Positions 41,555 to 48,310 of a stretch of 64,000 bases of DNA are shown piece by piece. Origin of the DNA: Cryptosporangium phraense (GTDB lineage: Bacteria; Actinomycetota; Actinomycetes; Mycobacteriales; Cryptosporangiaceae); the NCBI RefSeq assembly GCF_006912135.1, contig NZ_VIRS01000004.1, positions 248,001-312,000 on the forward strand, in the 5' to 3' direction. The notes below the pieces were generated by a model. The model saw only the letters and a list, made by a program, of their open reading frames with translations. It was not told where the DNA came from and ran no database searches. A program made the translations under genes and the position numbers. Positions within the stretch are counted from its first letter, which is position 1; each line of letters begins with the position of its first letter.

Positions 41555-42865
41555 TCAGGGAGTCTTCCGGGTATTCGCGCGGTCGGATCGCCAGTCACCG
41601 ACGACGGGATCGTGTTCGTCCAGCGCGAGCAGGAGTTCCTGGGCCGTCAGCGCGGCCTGGAGCAGCACGATCGCCTCGGGATCGAGCGGATCGACGCCGA
41701 GCAGCGCCTTGATCTGCCCGACCCGGTACCCCACCGAGTTGCGGTGCAGATGCAGCGCGTCGGCCACCGCCGTGCGGCTCCCGCTGGACGCGAGCCAGGC
41801 GCGCAGCGTCCGGACGAGGTCCTCCCGCGGGAGCAGCGGCCCGATGTGACGCTCGACGAACTCCCGGAGCCGGTCCGGCGGCACCGTGACGAGGAGCTGG
41901 GCCAGCCCGAGCGACGCGTACGGCAGTACGGTCTGCTCCCCGCGGCGGATCAGCAGCGCGATCAGCACCTCGGCTTCCCGGAACGACTGGGCCGTGTGGT
42001 CGGCCCCGGTGACGACGGGCCCGGAGGCGGCCCGCACCACGCCGTCGCCCACGACGGCCTGGGCCCGGTCGCGGAGGCGCTCCAGCTCGCCGGCGTCGTC
42101 CCCGGGCACGACGACCCAGGCCCGGCGGCCCTCGTGCAGCGCGGTGACCCCGGCGCGGGGCAGAGCGGTCGACCAGGCGCGCAGATGCGGGCCGTCGTAG
42201 TCGAAGACCACGCCCGCGTGCGGGGCGTCCAGGCGCATGCCGAAGCGGGCGGCGGCGCGGGTCAGCTCGTCCGCCGGGCGCAGCGTGCCGCAGCGCAGCT
42301 CGTCGACGAGCTCGGCGCCGGCCGCGGTACCGGCCTCGGCGGCCGCGTCCCGCCGGACCGCCTCGATCGCCAGCGCGGTGGTGGACGCCAAGAGATAAGG
42401 AACGACGGCGGGCGGAACCGGCTCGGCGAGCAGCACGATCCCGAACCGGCGCCGGTCGGCCCGCACCGACGCGGCCCGGGCCGGACGCCCGTCGGACATC
42501 GTCAGCGGCACCGGACGCTCGGCCCCGAACACCTGGGCGACGTCGGAGGCCCGCACGGTCGGCGCGTCCCCGGTCGGCGCGGTCGGGGCGGCCGAGCCGG
42601 CGAGCAGCTCGCCGTGGACGTCGAACAGCCAGGCGGCGTGGCCGGTGTGCGCGGCCAGCCGACGCAGGATCAGCGGCCAGCCCTCGCCGGACAGCGTGAA
42701 CCGGGTCAGCTCACGCTCGAACTCCTCGGGCGTGGCCGCGGGCGAGACCGGGCCGAAGGGCCGCGCGGCGGCCGGGCGGGCGTTCACCGGAGCGGGGACC
42801 GCACGGGGCTTGGACCCGCTCTGCGGGTCCCCTCGGACCCGGCCGCCCTCCATGGCGGGAACCAT
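41555..42865 (-). CDS. PucR-family transcriptional regulator
   Basis: 436 residues. N-terminal 45-residue Pro/Ala-rich tail, a central GAF-like GGDEF-fold region (HTGHAAWLFDVHGELLAG; FDYDGPHLRAWS), and a C-terminal PucR-type HTH (LRAWLASSGSRTAVADALHL then HRNSVGYRVGQI). PucR proteins regulate purine and other nitrogen catabolism and CdaR-like sugar-acid use. The ribosome binding site GGGAGGT is only 1-2 bases before this ATG; an ATG four codons later is a possible start. Lies between acetamidase and the orphan BMP protein, all same strand. Confidence 0.88.
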   Translation of the reverse strand: MVPAMEGGRVRGDPQSGSKPRAVPAPVNARPAAARPFGPVSPAATPEEFERELTRFTLSGEGWPLILRRLAAHTGHAAWLFDVHGELLAGSAAPTAPTGDAPTVRASDVAQVFGAERPVPLTMSDGRPARAASVRADRRRFGIVLLAEPVPPAVVPYLLASTTALAIEAVRRDAAAEAGTAAGAELVDELRCGTLRPADELTRAAARFGMRLDAPHAGVVFDYDGPHLRAWSTALPRAGVTALHEGRRAWVVVPGDDAGELERLRDRAQAVVGDGVVRAASGPVVTGADHTAQSFREAEVLIALLIRRGEQTVLPYASLGLAQLLVTVPPDRLREFVERHIGPLLPREDLVRTLRAWLASSGSRTAVADALHLHRNSVGYRVGQIKALLGVDPLDPEAIVLLQAALTAQELLLALDEHDPVVGDWRSDRANTRKTP

Positions 42866-42950
42866 ACCTCCCGGTCACGGAGGGTCCCAGGCACCGGGCC
42901 AGCCGCCCGGGACTCTCGCCGACCGTGACCGAACGAGCACACCGGAGCCC

Positions 42951-44057
42951 TCAGGCGCCGAAGTCCGCCTTGCGGATCAGACAGTGAACACCCTTCACCG
43001 CGTCGACGACCTGGCTCACCTCGAAGTCGCCGGCGGCGCTCAGGTAGGCCAGCGCGGTCGCCCGCGGCATGCCCTGGGTCAGCTCGAGGAACGAGACCGC
43101 CCGGCGGACGGCCTTCTTCATCGCCTCGTCGAGGTCGGGGTCCATGCCGACCGGGATCCAGTGCGTCGCGGTCTCGACGAACGGAGCGTTCACCAGCCCG
43201 ACGGCGGCCCGGGCCACGTCGTCCTTCAGCACCGTGAGGCGCAGCGTCGCGCGCAGCGGCGCCTCCAGCGCGGTGAGCGCCACCTCGCCGTCGCCCTGGG
43301 CGTAGTGCGGGTCGCCGGCGTAGAACAAGGCCCCGGCGGTCTGCACCGGGAGGTAGAGCGACGAGCCGGCCTGCAGCTCGTTCACGTCCATGTTCCCGCC
43401 GTGGTCGCCCGGCGGGACCGAGGGAACAGCCTCGTCGGTGTCGCGGGCGACGCCCATCAGGCCGAGGAACGGCTTCAGCGGGAACCGCACCCGCCCGTTC
43501 TCACCGAAGCGGAGGTTGCCGTAGAGCACCCCGCCGTTCTCGGTGACGTCGCTGAAGTGGATGTTGCTGCCGTAGCTGTCCGGGTCGAGGACGCTCGCGC
43601 CCTCGCGGCGGAGCGTGCCCTCCGGGAACTCGCCCGGGAGCGCCCCGTAGCCGTGCCGGTTGCTGATGAACCCGTACGGGGCCCGGATCGCCAGGTCCAG
43701 CACGTCGATCTTGAGTAAGTCACCCGGCTCGGCGCCGGCCACCGCGATCGGACCGGTGACCACGTGCGGGCCGTCGTCGTAGTCGTGGGCGAGGTCCGAG
43801 GCGGCGAAGGCGCGCGAGTCCTCGAGCACGTCGTCGGCCTTCACACCGAACCCGGCCAGGTAGGCGAGCGGGTCGCGGCCCTGGTCCTCGAGGATGCCCT
43901 CGTGGCTGAGGGTGTCGATCGTGACGACCGCGCCGTCCTCGACGCTCAACACCGGCGAACTCGTGCGGTTGGGAAGGAAACCCCAGAGTGCGGTCTCCGG
44001 CGTCGTCTCGAGGTAGTGATCGCCGTGGATGCGACCTTGGCGCGGCTGCAGGGTCAC
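42951..44057 (-). CDS. Acetamidase/formamidase
   Basis: 368 residues, FmdA/AmdA family; hydrolyses formamide or short amides to the acid and ammonia. Family segments: TIDTLSHEGILEDQGRDPL near the start, HVVTGPIAVAGAEPGDLL, YGFISNRHGYGALPGEFPEG, DHGGNMDVNELQAGSSLYLP with GDPHYAQGDGEV after it, and THWIPVGMDPDLDEAM. GTG start with GGAGC 7 bases upstream. First gene of the formamidase-PucR-BMP2 run and preceded by the shared operator. It would release ammonia from a formamide-type intermediate of the nitrogen-ring pathway (inference). Confidence 0.9.
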   Translation of the reverse strand: MTLQPRQGRIHGDHYLETTPETALWGFLPNRTSSPVLSVEDGAVVTIDTLSHEGILEDQGRDPLAYLAGFGVKADDVLEDSRAFAASDLAHDYDDGPHVVTGPIAVAGAEPGDLLKIDVLDLAIRAPYGFISNRHGYGALPGEFPEGTLRREGASVLDPDSYGSNIHFSDVTENGGVLYGNLRFGENGRVRFPLKPFLGLMGVARDTDEAVPSVPPGDHGGNMDVNELQAGSSLYLPVQTAGALFYAGDPHYAQGDGEVALTALEAPLRATLRLTVLKDDVARAAVGLVNAPFVETATHWIPVGMDPDLDEAMKKAVRRAVSFLELTQGMPRATALAYLSAAGDFEVSQVVDAVKGVHCLIRKADFGA

Positions 44058-44092
44058 GCTCGGCTCCGTTTCTGCGGGTGGGAGGCATGCGG

Positions 44093-44196
44093 AAGTCGAT
44101 TACGACAGTGCGCGAGCCGTGTTTCCGTCAGAAGTCGGAGCTACGAAGGTCGAGTAACACGATCCAGGATGCGATATCCCGTCTCGCATCGCGGTA
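44093..44196 (-). promoter_or_regulatory. Operator region upstream of the formamidase operon
   Basis: 44182-44196 reads TCTCGCATCGCGGTA (12/15 to the shared consensus); 44093-44107 ends in ATTACGACA, nine bases identical to the right half of the site in front of the Rieske operon, and lies 36 bases before the GTG. GGATGCGATATCCC between them adds a partial palindrome. Confidence 0.45.
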
Positions 44197-44676
44197 GTGC
44201 GATTGCCGCCGTTACCGTCCAGATGCGATCGACCGACGCTCGGACTCAGAGTATGGCGAAAGTCGCACCCAGTTGACGAGGAAGCGCTTTCGGCTGGTCA
44301 ACACGTTCTGACGAGATACGGGGTTGCGCTCGGGGCGGTACGTCCGACTCGTCCACTGGTACGAGTTGAACGATCTCCACTACGATCCGTGCGCTGCATA
44401 TGACCGGACAACCGAAGGGGAGGCGAAACGTGGACGCGCAGTCCCGCCGCCTTACCCGAGTCGTCCGCTTAGCCACCGAGTTGCGCATGAATGACTTTGC
44501 CAATGTCCATGGCAAGGTGCGTTCATTGCACGCGCGACACGTAAGAACATGTCATCCTTCGGAGGGTCACGCCACGATTGCTCTGGCAGCGTGGCGAACC
44601 GTGCTGCGTCCGTCGCAGGGCGCAGTCTCCCGTCCGTCATTACTGAACGGGTCGGGACACGAGCACCATCGCCGGG

Positions 44677-44707
44677 TTGACACCGCTCGGCGAACGCACG
44701 CTAGGCG
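44677..44707 (+). promoter_or_regulatory. Candidate promoter of the XRE regulator
   Basis: TTGACA at 44677-44682 and TAGGCG at about 44702-44707 resemble a -35/-10 pair with a long (19-base) spacer; the GTG start at 44726 would follow a leader of about 15 bases. Spacing is not ideal. Confidence 0.35.
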
Positions 44708-44725
44708 GAGTAGGGGCTGGATACG

Positions 44726-45607
44726 GTGATCACGGCTGAGCCTGGCGCTGGCCCCACCGTCCTGCGCATCCTGCTGGGGTCCCAGCTGAGACGGCTGCGC
44801 GAAGAACGGAACGTCTCGCGCGAGGACGCCGGGTACGCGATCCGCGCGTCGGAATCGAAGATCAGCCGGATGGAGCTCGGACGGGTCGGCTTCAAGGAGC
44901 GCGACGTCTCCGACCTTCTCACCCTCTACGGCGTCCACGACGAGACCGAGCGCGAGGCCCTGCTCTCGCTGGCCCGGGAGGCCAACCAGCCCGGCTGGTG
45001 GCACAAGTACGGAGACATCCTGCCCAACTGGTTCCAGGCCTACGTCGGGCTGGAGGCGGCGGCGTCGCTGATCCGCACGTACGAGGTGCAGTTCATCCCG
45101 GGTCTACTGCAGACCGAGGACTACGCACGTGCGGTGATCCTGCTGGCGAACGGCAGCGCGCCGAAGGAAGAGATCGACCGCCGGGTCCAGCTCCGGATGG
45201 AGCGGCAGCGGTTGCTGACCCGGGCCAGCGCCCCGCGGTTCTGGGCGATCATCGACGAGGCCGTGCTACGCCGCCCGATCGGTGGCCGCGACATCATGCG
45301 CGGGCAGCTCGAGCACCTGGCCAAGATGGCCGAGCGGGCCAACGTCACGCTCCAGGTCATCCCGTTCGGCTACGGCGGGCACGCGGGCGCCGGCGGCGCG
45401 TTCACGCTGCTGCGCTTCCCCGACCAGACGCTGCCCGACATCGTCTACATCGAACAGCTGACGAGCGCGCTGTACCTCGAGAAGCGCGAGGACGTCGACA
45501 CCTATCTGGAGTCGATGGAGCGCCTCGCCGTCGAGGCGGACTCCCCCGACCGGAGCCGCGAGCGCTTCCTCGAGATCAGCCGGGATTTCACTCCCCGCTC
45601 GGAGTAG
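44726..45607 (+). CDS. XRE-family regulator with DUF5753 domain
   Basis: 293 residues. N-terminal HTH (RILLGSQLRRLREERNVSRE, ASESKISRMELGR) and C-terminal DUF5753 (WFQAYVGLEAAASLIRTYEV, FIPGLLQTEDYARAV, ERQRLLTRASAPRFWAIIDE, VTLQVIPFGYGGHAGAGGAF). This architecture is nearly always linked to a DUF397 gene in actinobacteria, here convergent 91 bases downstream. In Streptomyces related pairs (BldB/WhiJ-type systems) influence development; DUF397 protein likely antagonises the HTH protein. GTG start. Confidence 0.9.
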   Translation: MITAEPGAGPTVLRILLGSQLRRLREERNVSREDAGYAIRASESKISRMELGRVGFKERDVSDLLTLYGVHDETEREALLSLAREANQPGWWHKYGDILPNWFQAYVGLEAAASLIRTYEVQFIPGLLQTEDYARAVILLANGSAPKEEIDRRVQLRMERQRLLTRASAPRFWAIIDEAVLRRPIGGRDIMRGQLEHLAKMAERANVTLQVIPFGYGGHAGAGGAFTLLRFPDQTLPDIVYIEQLTSALYLEKREDVDTYLESMERLAVEADSPDRSRERFLEISRDFTPRSE

Positions 45608-45633
45608 AAGCCTCGCCGTACAGAAGTAGAGAC

Positions 45634-45655
45634 GCCGGCTCCTCCGTGAGCCGGC
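45634..45655. terminator. Hairpin between convergent XRE and DUF397 genes
   Basis: GCCGGCTC, loop CTCCGT, GAGCCGGC, with an additional outer CGCCG/CGGCG-like pairing and TTT shortly after on the plus strand. Placed 26 bases after the XRE stop. Confidence 0.7.
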
Positions 45656-45698
45656 CTTCGGCGTTTGCGGAGCGCGCCCGACCGCGCTCCGCAGTGCG

Positions 45699-45950
45699 TC
45701 ACTGCGTCACTGCGAGTTCGACCAGATGGTCGAAGTCACCGCTACGCGCTCCTGCGATGAGCGCAGCGATCTCATCCCGGGTGTAGATCAGGGCGGGGCC
45801 CTCGGGATGACGGGAGTTCCTCATCGCCAGCTGCCCGTCGGGCAGCTGCGCGAACTCGACGCAGTTGCCGTTGGGGTTGCTGAAGCTGCTTTTCAACCAG
45901 GCCACCTGGCCCAGCTGTTCAGCAGGCATTCCGTTGTACGCATGGTGCAT
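45699..45950 (-). CDS. DUF397 protein
   Basis: 83 residues with the family core WLKSSFSNPNGNCVEFAQL and a following RNSRHPEGPALIYTRDEIAAL. GAGAGG lies 7 bases before the ATG. Small cytoplasmic partner of XRE/DUF5753 regulators. The 220-base region upstream, shared with a divergent small gene, carries three CACGTG-type palindromes. Confidence 0.9.
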   Translation of the reverse strand: MHHAYNGMPAEQLGQVAWLKSSFSNPNGNCVEFAQLPDGQLAMRNSRHPEGPALIYTRDEIAALIAGARSGDFDHLVELAVTQ

Positions 45951-46059
45951 AGTGCGCCTCTCTCGGATCGCCGGCGGGACGTCGGTGGCCGCCGGTGCAC
46001 GATCGGCGGACGACGCCCCAATCCGTCGGTCGCAGCCGCCAACCAAAAAACCGAGCAGA

Positions 46060-46118
46060 TGCACGTGCAGACGCCCTTGCACATGCACCGCCCGATGCAG
46101 GAGGATAACGCACGTGCG
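46060..46118. promoter_or_regulatory. Cluster of CACGTG-type palindromes
   Basis: TGCACGTGCA (46060-46069), TGCACATGCA (46078-46087) and CGCACGTGCG (46109-46118), centres 18 and 31 bases apart, within the divergent DUF397/small-gene promoter region. Candidate binding sites for the XRE regulator; not demonstrated. Confidence 0.45.
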
Positions 46119-46170
46119 CGACGTAGCTCGGTAGTCGAACCACCGACAGCCTGCGTGATGGGAGGTAGAC

Positions 46171-46383
46171 GTGTCCCCTGCTTCACAGCCAGTACGGACC
46201 GAGTCCGCTCGCGGCTGCGCACATAGAGAGGCAGCCTGGAAGGTCGAACTCTCGGCTCGATTGTGCACTGATCGGGCTCACGCAGCCCGACTCAGAGGCT
46301 TAGCCGCCTGGCACCAACGTCAGGCCGATTACTTCGACCAGCTCTTCGGCGACGAGTCCGGCGCCCGGCCGGCCACCGCCTGA
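46171..46383 (+). CDS. Small hypothetical protein
   Basis: 70 residues, no recognised domain; polar, Arg/Ala-rich with a helical C-terminal half (HAARLRGLAAWHQRQADYFD). GGGAGGT lies 5 bases before the GTG, a strong ribosome binding site, which is the main reason for accepting it. Divergent from the DUF397 gene across the palindrome cluster, so possibly part of the same regulatory locus. A strong terminator follows 215 bases downstream. Confidence 0.5.
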   Translation: MSPASQPVRTESARGCAHREAAWKVELSARLCTDRAHAARLRGLAAWHQRQADYFDQLFGDESGARPATA

Positions 46384-46597
46384 GCTCGGGTCGAGCCCCT
46401 CACCAGCTCCGACGAGGCCGTTCGCGGTGCTCGCCGGTTGAGGCTGGTGCGGGTTGGAGGTGCCCGGACCCTCCAGCTCGTACCGCCCTCGTGGACTGTC
46501 CGCGCGTCGCCTACCCGGCACGGTGGCGCGCGGACTTCGCAGCCACCGTAGTGATCCGCGAACCCTTCCCCTCATCAGCGGATCCACTGCCCCCATG
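46384..46597. other. Gap downstream of the small gene
   Basis: No convincing gene or motif in these 214 bases; together with the terminator and the stretch to 46810 this forms a 427-base gene-free region. It may be a 3' untranslated part of the small gene transcript ending at the terminator. Confidence 0.4.
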
Positions 46598-46634
46598 ACG
46601 AAGGGCCCCGCCTCCCGCGGGGCCCTTCGTCTTT
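46598..46634 (+). terminator. Strong rho-independent terminator
   Basis: ACGAAGGGCCCCGC / GCGGGGCCCTTCGT, perfect 14-bp stem with a 5-base loop, followed on the plus strand by CTTTTCT. Orientation shows that a plus-strand transcript enters from the left, supporting expression of the small gene at 46171 or of an unannotated RNA. Confidence 0.9.
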
Positions 46635-46756
46635 TCTAATCCGACGCCGGTGACATAAGTCGCAATAAGAAAATCGATGCAACAGAATTGACTTCACCCT
46701 GAGTGAGCTAGGTCACTCGAATTTCTGACTATGAGTAGTAATTGGTGGGCAAACGA

Positions 46757-46795
46757 GTGAGCCTCCCCGCGGCTGGGCGCCGCCGGGAGGCTCAC
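46757..46795 (-). terminator. Terminator of the conservon operon
   Basis: GTGAGCCTCCC pairs with GGGAGGCTCAC, with an inner GCGGC/GCCGC stem; 15 bases after the minus-strand GTPase stop and followed on that strand by TCGTTTG. Confidence 0.8.
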
Positions 46796-46810
46796 CTCGT
46801 CTACCGGACG

Positions 46811-47425
46811 TCAGGTCGCGGCGACCTGCTCGCCGATCGCCTTGTGCAGCGCCCGGTTGAGCAGCACGAGCAGGGTGTCCCGCACCGACCGCTTGTCGCG
46901 GGCGTCGAACGCGACGACCGGAACCTGGTCGTCGATCGCGAGCGCCCACCGGACCGCGGCGAGGTCCTGCGCTAGCAGCCCGTCGAACGCGTTGACGCCG
47001 ACGATGAACGGGATGCCGGTGTGCTCGAAGTAGTCGACGGCCGGGTAGCAGTCGTCGAGCCGCGAGCTGTCGACCACGACCAGGGCGCCGAGGGCACCTC
47101 TGGCCAGGTCGTCCCACATGAAGCCGAAGCGGGCCTGGCCGGGCGTGCCGAACAGGTACAGCTTCACGCCGGCGTCGATCGCGACCGAACCGAAGTCCAT
47201 CGCGACCGTCGTCGTGGTCTTGGTCGAATGCTGTCCAGGGATGTCGATCCCGACTGCCACCTCGGTCATCTCGGCCTCGGTGGTCAGCGGGGCGATGTCG
47301 GAGATCGCTCCGACCGTCGTCGTTTTGCCGACCCCGAAGCCCCCGGCGATGACGATCTTTACCGGGATCGGTGGCTTGGTGCCGGCTGCTGAGGCAGTGC
47401 GGTCAGACAATGGCGCTGAGTCCAC
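46811..47425 (-). CDS. Conservon GTPase (CvnD, MglA/Ras-like)
   Basis: 204 residues. P loop GGFGVGKTTTVGAI, TTTTVAMDFGSV switch-I segment, FGTPGQARFGF switch-II where TPGQ replaces DxxGQ, base-recognition GVNAFDG (N-x-x-D). Last of the four-gene conservon. In Streptomyces such GTPases associate with the Roadblock and DUF742 proteins at the sensor kinase and switch on GTP binding. GTG start overlaps the DUF742 gene by 23 bases. Confidence 0.92.
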   Translation of the reverse strand: MDSAPLSDRTASAAGTKPPIPVKIVIAGGFGVGKTTTVGAISDIAPLTTEAEMTEVAVGIDIPGQHSTKTTTTVAMDFGSVAIDAGVKLYLFGTPGQARFGFMWDDLARGALGALVVVDSSRLDDCYPAVDYFEHTGIPFIVGVNAFDGLLAQDLAAVRWALAIDDQVPVVAFDARDKRSVRDTLLVLLNRALHKAIGEQVAAT

Positions 47426-47852
47426 GGATCACTCGCAGGATGAGTTCGGGAGAGTTGGGAGAGCTCACGTCGTGGTTGTGGACGTCGAGGTAACCCGTGG
47501 CGCGTAGGTCACCGACGAGGATCTTGACCACGCCGAGATGGAGCTTGAGTCGCGCCGAGATCTCGGCGACGGATATGGGCTGGACGCAAAGGGTCACGAT
47601 CGCGCGCAGCTCCGGCGAGAGCCGGGACGTCGGCACGCGTCCCCCGCGGGATCCGGCAGTGACCTGGGTCTCGAGTCCGATCTCCGGGTCGGCGGTGACC
47701 CGGCCGGAGGTCAGGACGAACGGACGCAGCTGCGCAGATGCCTCAGATCCGACGTTGGTGGCCTTGTCACCCGCTGAAGACGGCGACGAGGACCGCAGGT
47801 AGGGCCGGATGGAAGCCGGCTCGTCTGCGTCGGATCCGCCGAGGATCCTCAT
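47403..47852 (-). CDS. Conservon DUF742 protein (CvnC)
   Basis: 149 residues. RPFVLTSGRVTADPEIGLET near the middle is the DUF742 hallmark, and the C-terminal half has a winged-HTH-like segment (ISVAEISARLKLHLGVVKIL). N-terminal 40 residues are disordered. ATG overlaps the Roadblock stop. Confidence 0.92.
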   Translation of the reverse strand: MRILGGSDADEPASIRPYLRSSSPSSAGDKATNVGSEASAQLRPFVLTSGRVTADPEIGLETQVTAGSRGGRVPTSRLSPELRAIVTLCVQPISVAEISARLKLHLGVVKILVGDLRATGYLDVHNHDVSSPNSPELILRVIRGLSAIV

Positions 47853-48310
47853 GACTGAACGGCGTTCTTCAACTCGACGATCAGCTGCGGCGTGAGCACG
47901 GCACCGGCGCGGCTCGCGAACAGCGTCATCTCGTAGGCCACCGTGCCCAGGTTCGCCGACCGGTCGGCGATGACACCGAGGACCGATCCGCGGCTGATCG
48001 CGGTCGCCAGCAGGTAGCCGCCGGTGAGGTCCACGATGACCTTGTTCAGGCCGCCCAGCGTGTAGGTGTCGGCCACACCCGCCGCGAGGCTCGTCATGCC
48101 CGAGATGACCGCGGCGAGGCGGTCGGCGTTCGCGTGGTCGGACGTCGCGGACTTGGCCATCAGCAGACCGTCGGCCGACACCGCTACGGCTTCCACGACT
48201 CCGGCTGTGCCGGTGCAGAACGAGTCCAGCAGCCAGTTGAATGTCTGCGCCTCGGCACTGAGGCCTGCCGTCGCCAGGTCGCCGCCGTTGGGTCGGTAGG
48301 AGCTGTTCAT
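47849..48310 (-). CDS. Conservon Roadblock/LC7 protein (CvnB)
   Basis: 153 residues; Roadblock domain about 20-140 (FNWLLDSFCTGTAGVVEAVA, VSADGLLMAKS, GGYLLATAISRGSVLGVIAD). Scaffold and probable regulator of the GTPase. ATG overlaps the kinase stop (ATGA). Confidence 0.92.
   Translation of the reverse strand: MNSSYRPNGGDLATAGLSAEAQTFNWLLDSFCTGTAGVVEAVAVSADGLLMAKSATSDHANADRLAAVISGMTSLAAGVADTYTLGGLNKVIVDLTGGYLLATAISRGSVLGVIADRSANLGTVAYEMTLFASRAGAVLTPQLIVELKNAVQS

Larger units (their letters stand above)
44058..44725. other. Gene-free region between formamidase and the XRE regulator
   Basis: Holds the operator of the formamidase side (about 44093-44196), a small inverted repeat ACTCGT-N8-ACGAGT at 44347-44366 and a promoter-like TTGACA near the XRE gene. 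An open frame at 44400-44729 lacks a ribosome binding site and looks non-coding. Composition is less GC-rich than the genes. Confidence 0.5.

Noticed and set aside
44400-44729. 109-codon open frame before the XRE gene
   Set aside because: No ribosome binding site, mixed codon use and no recognisable protein features; it covers the XRE promoter region.
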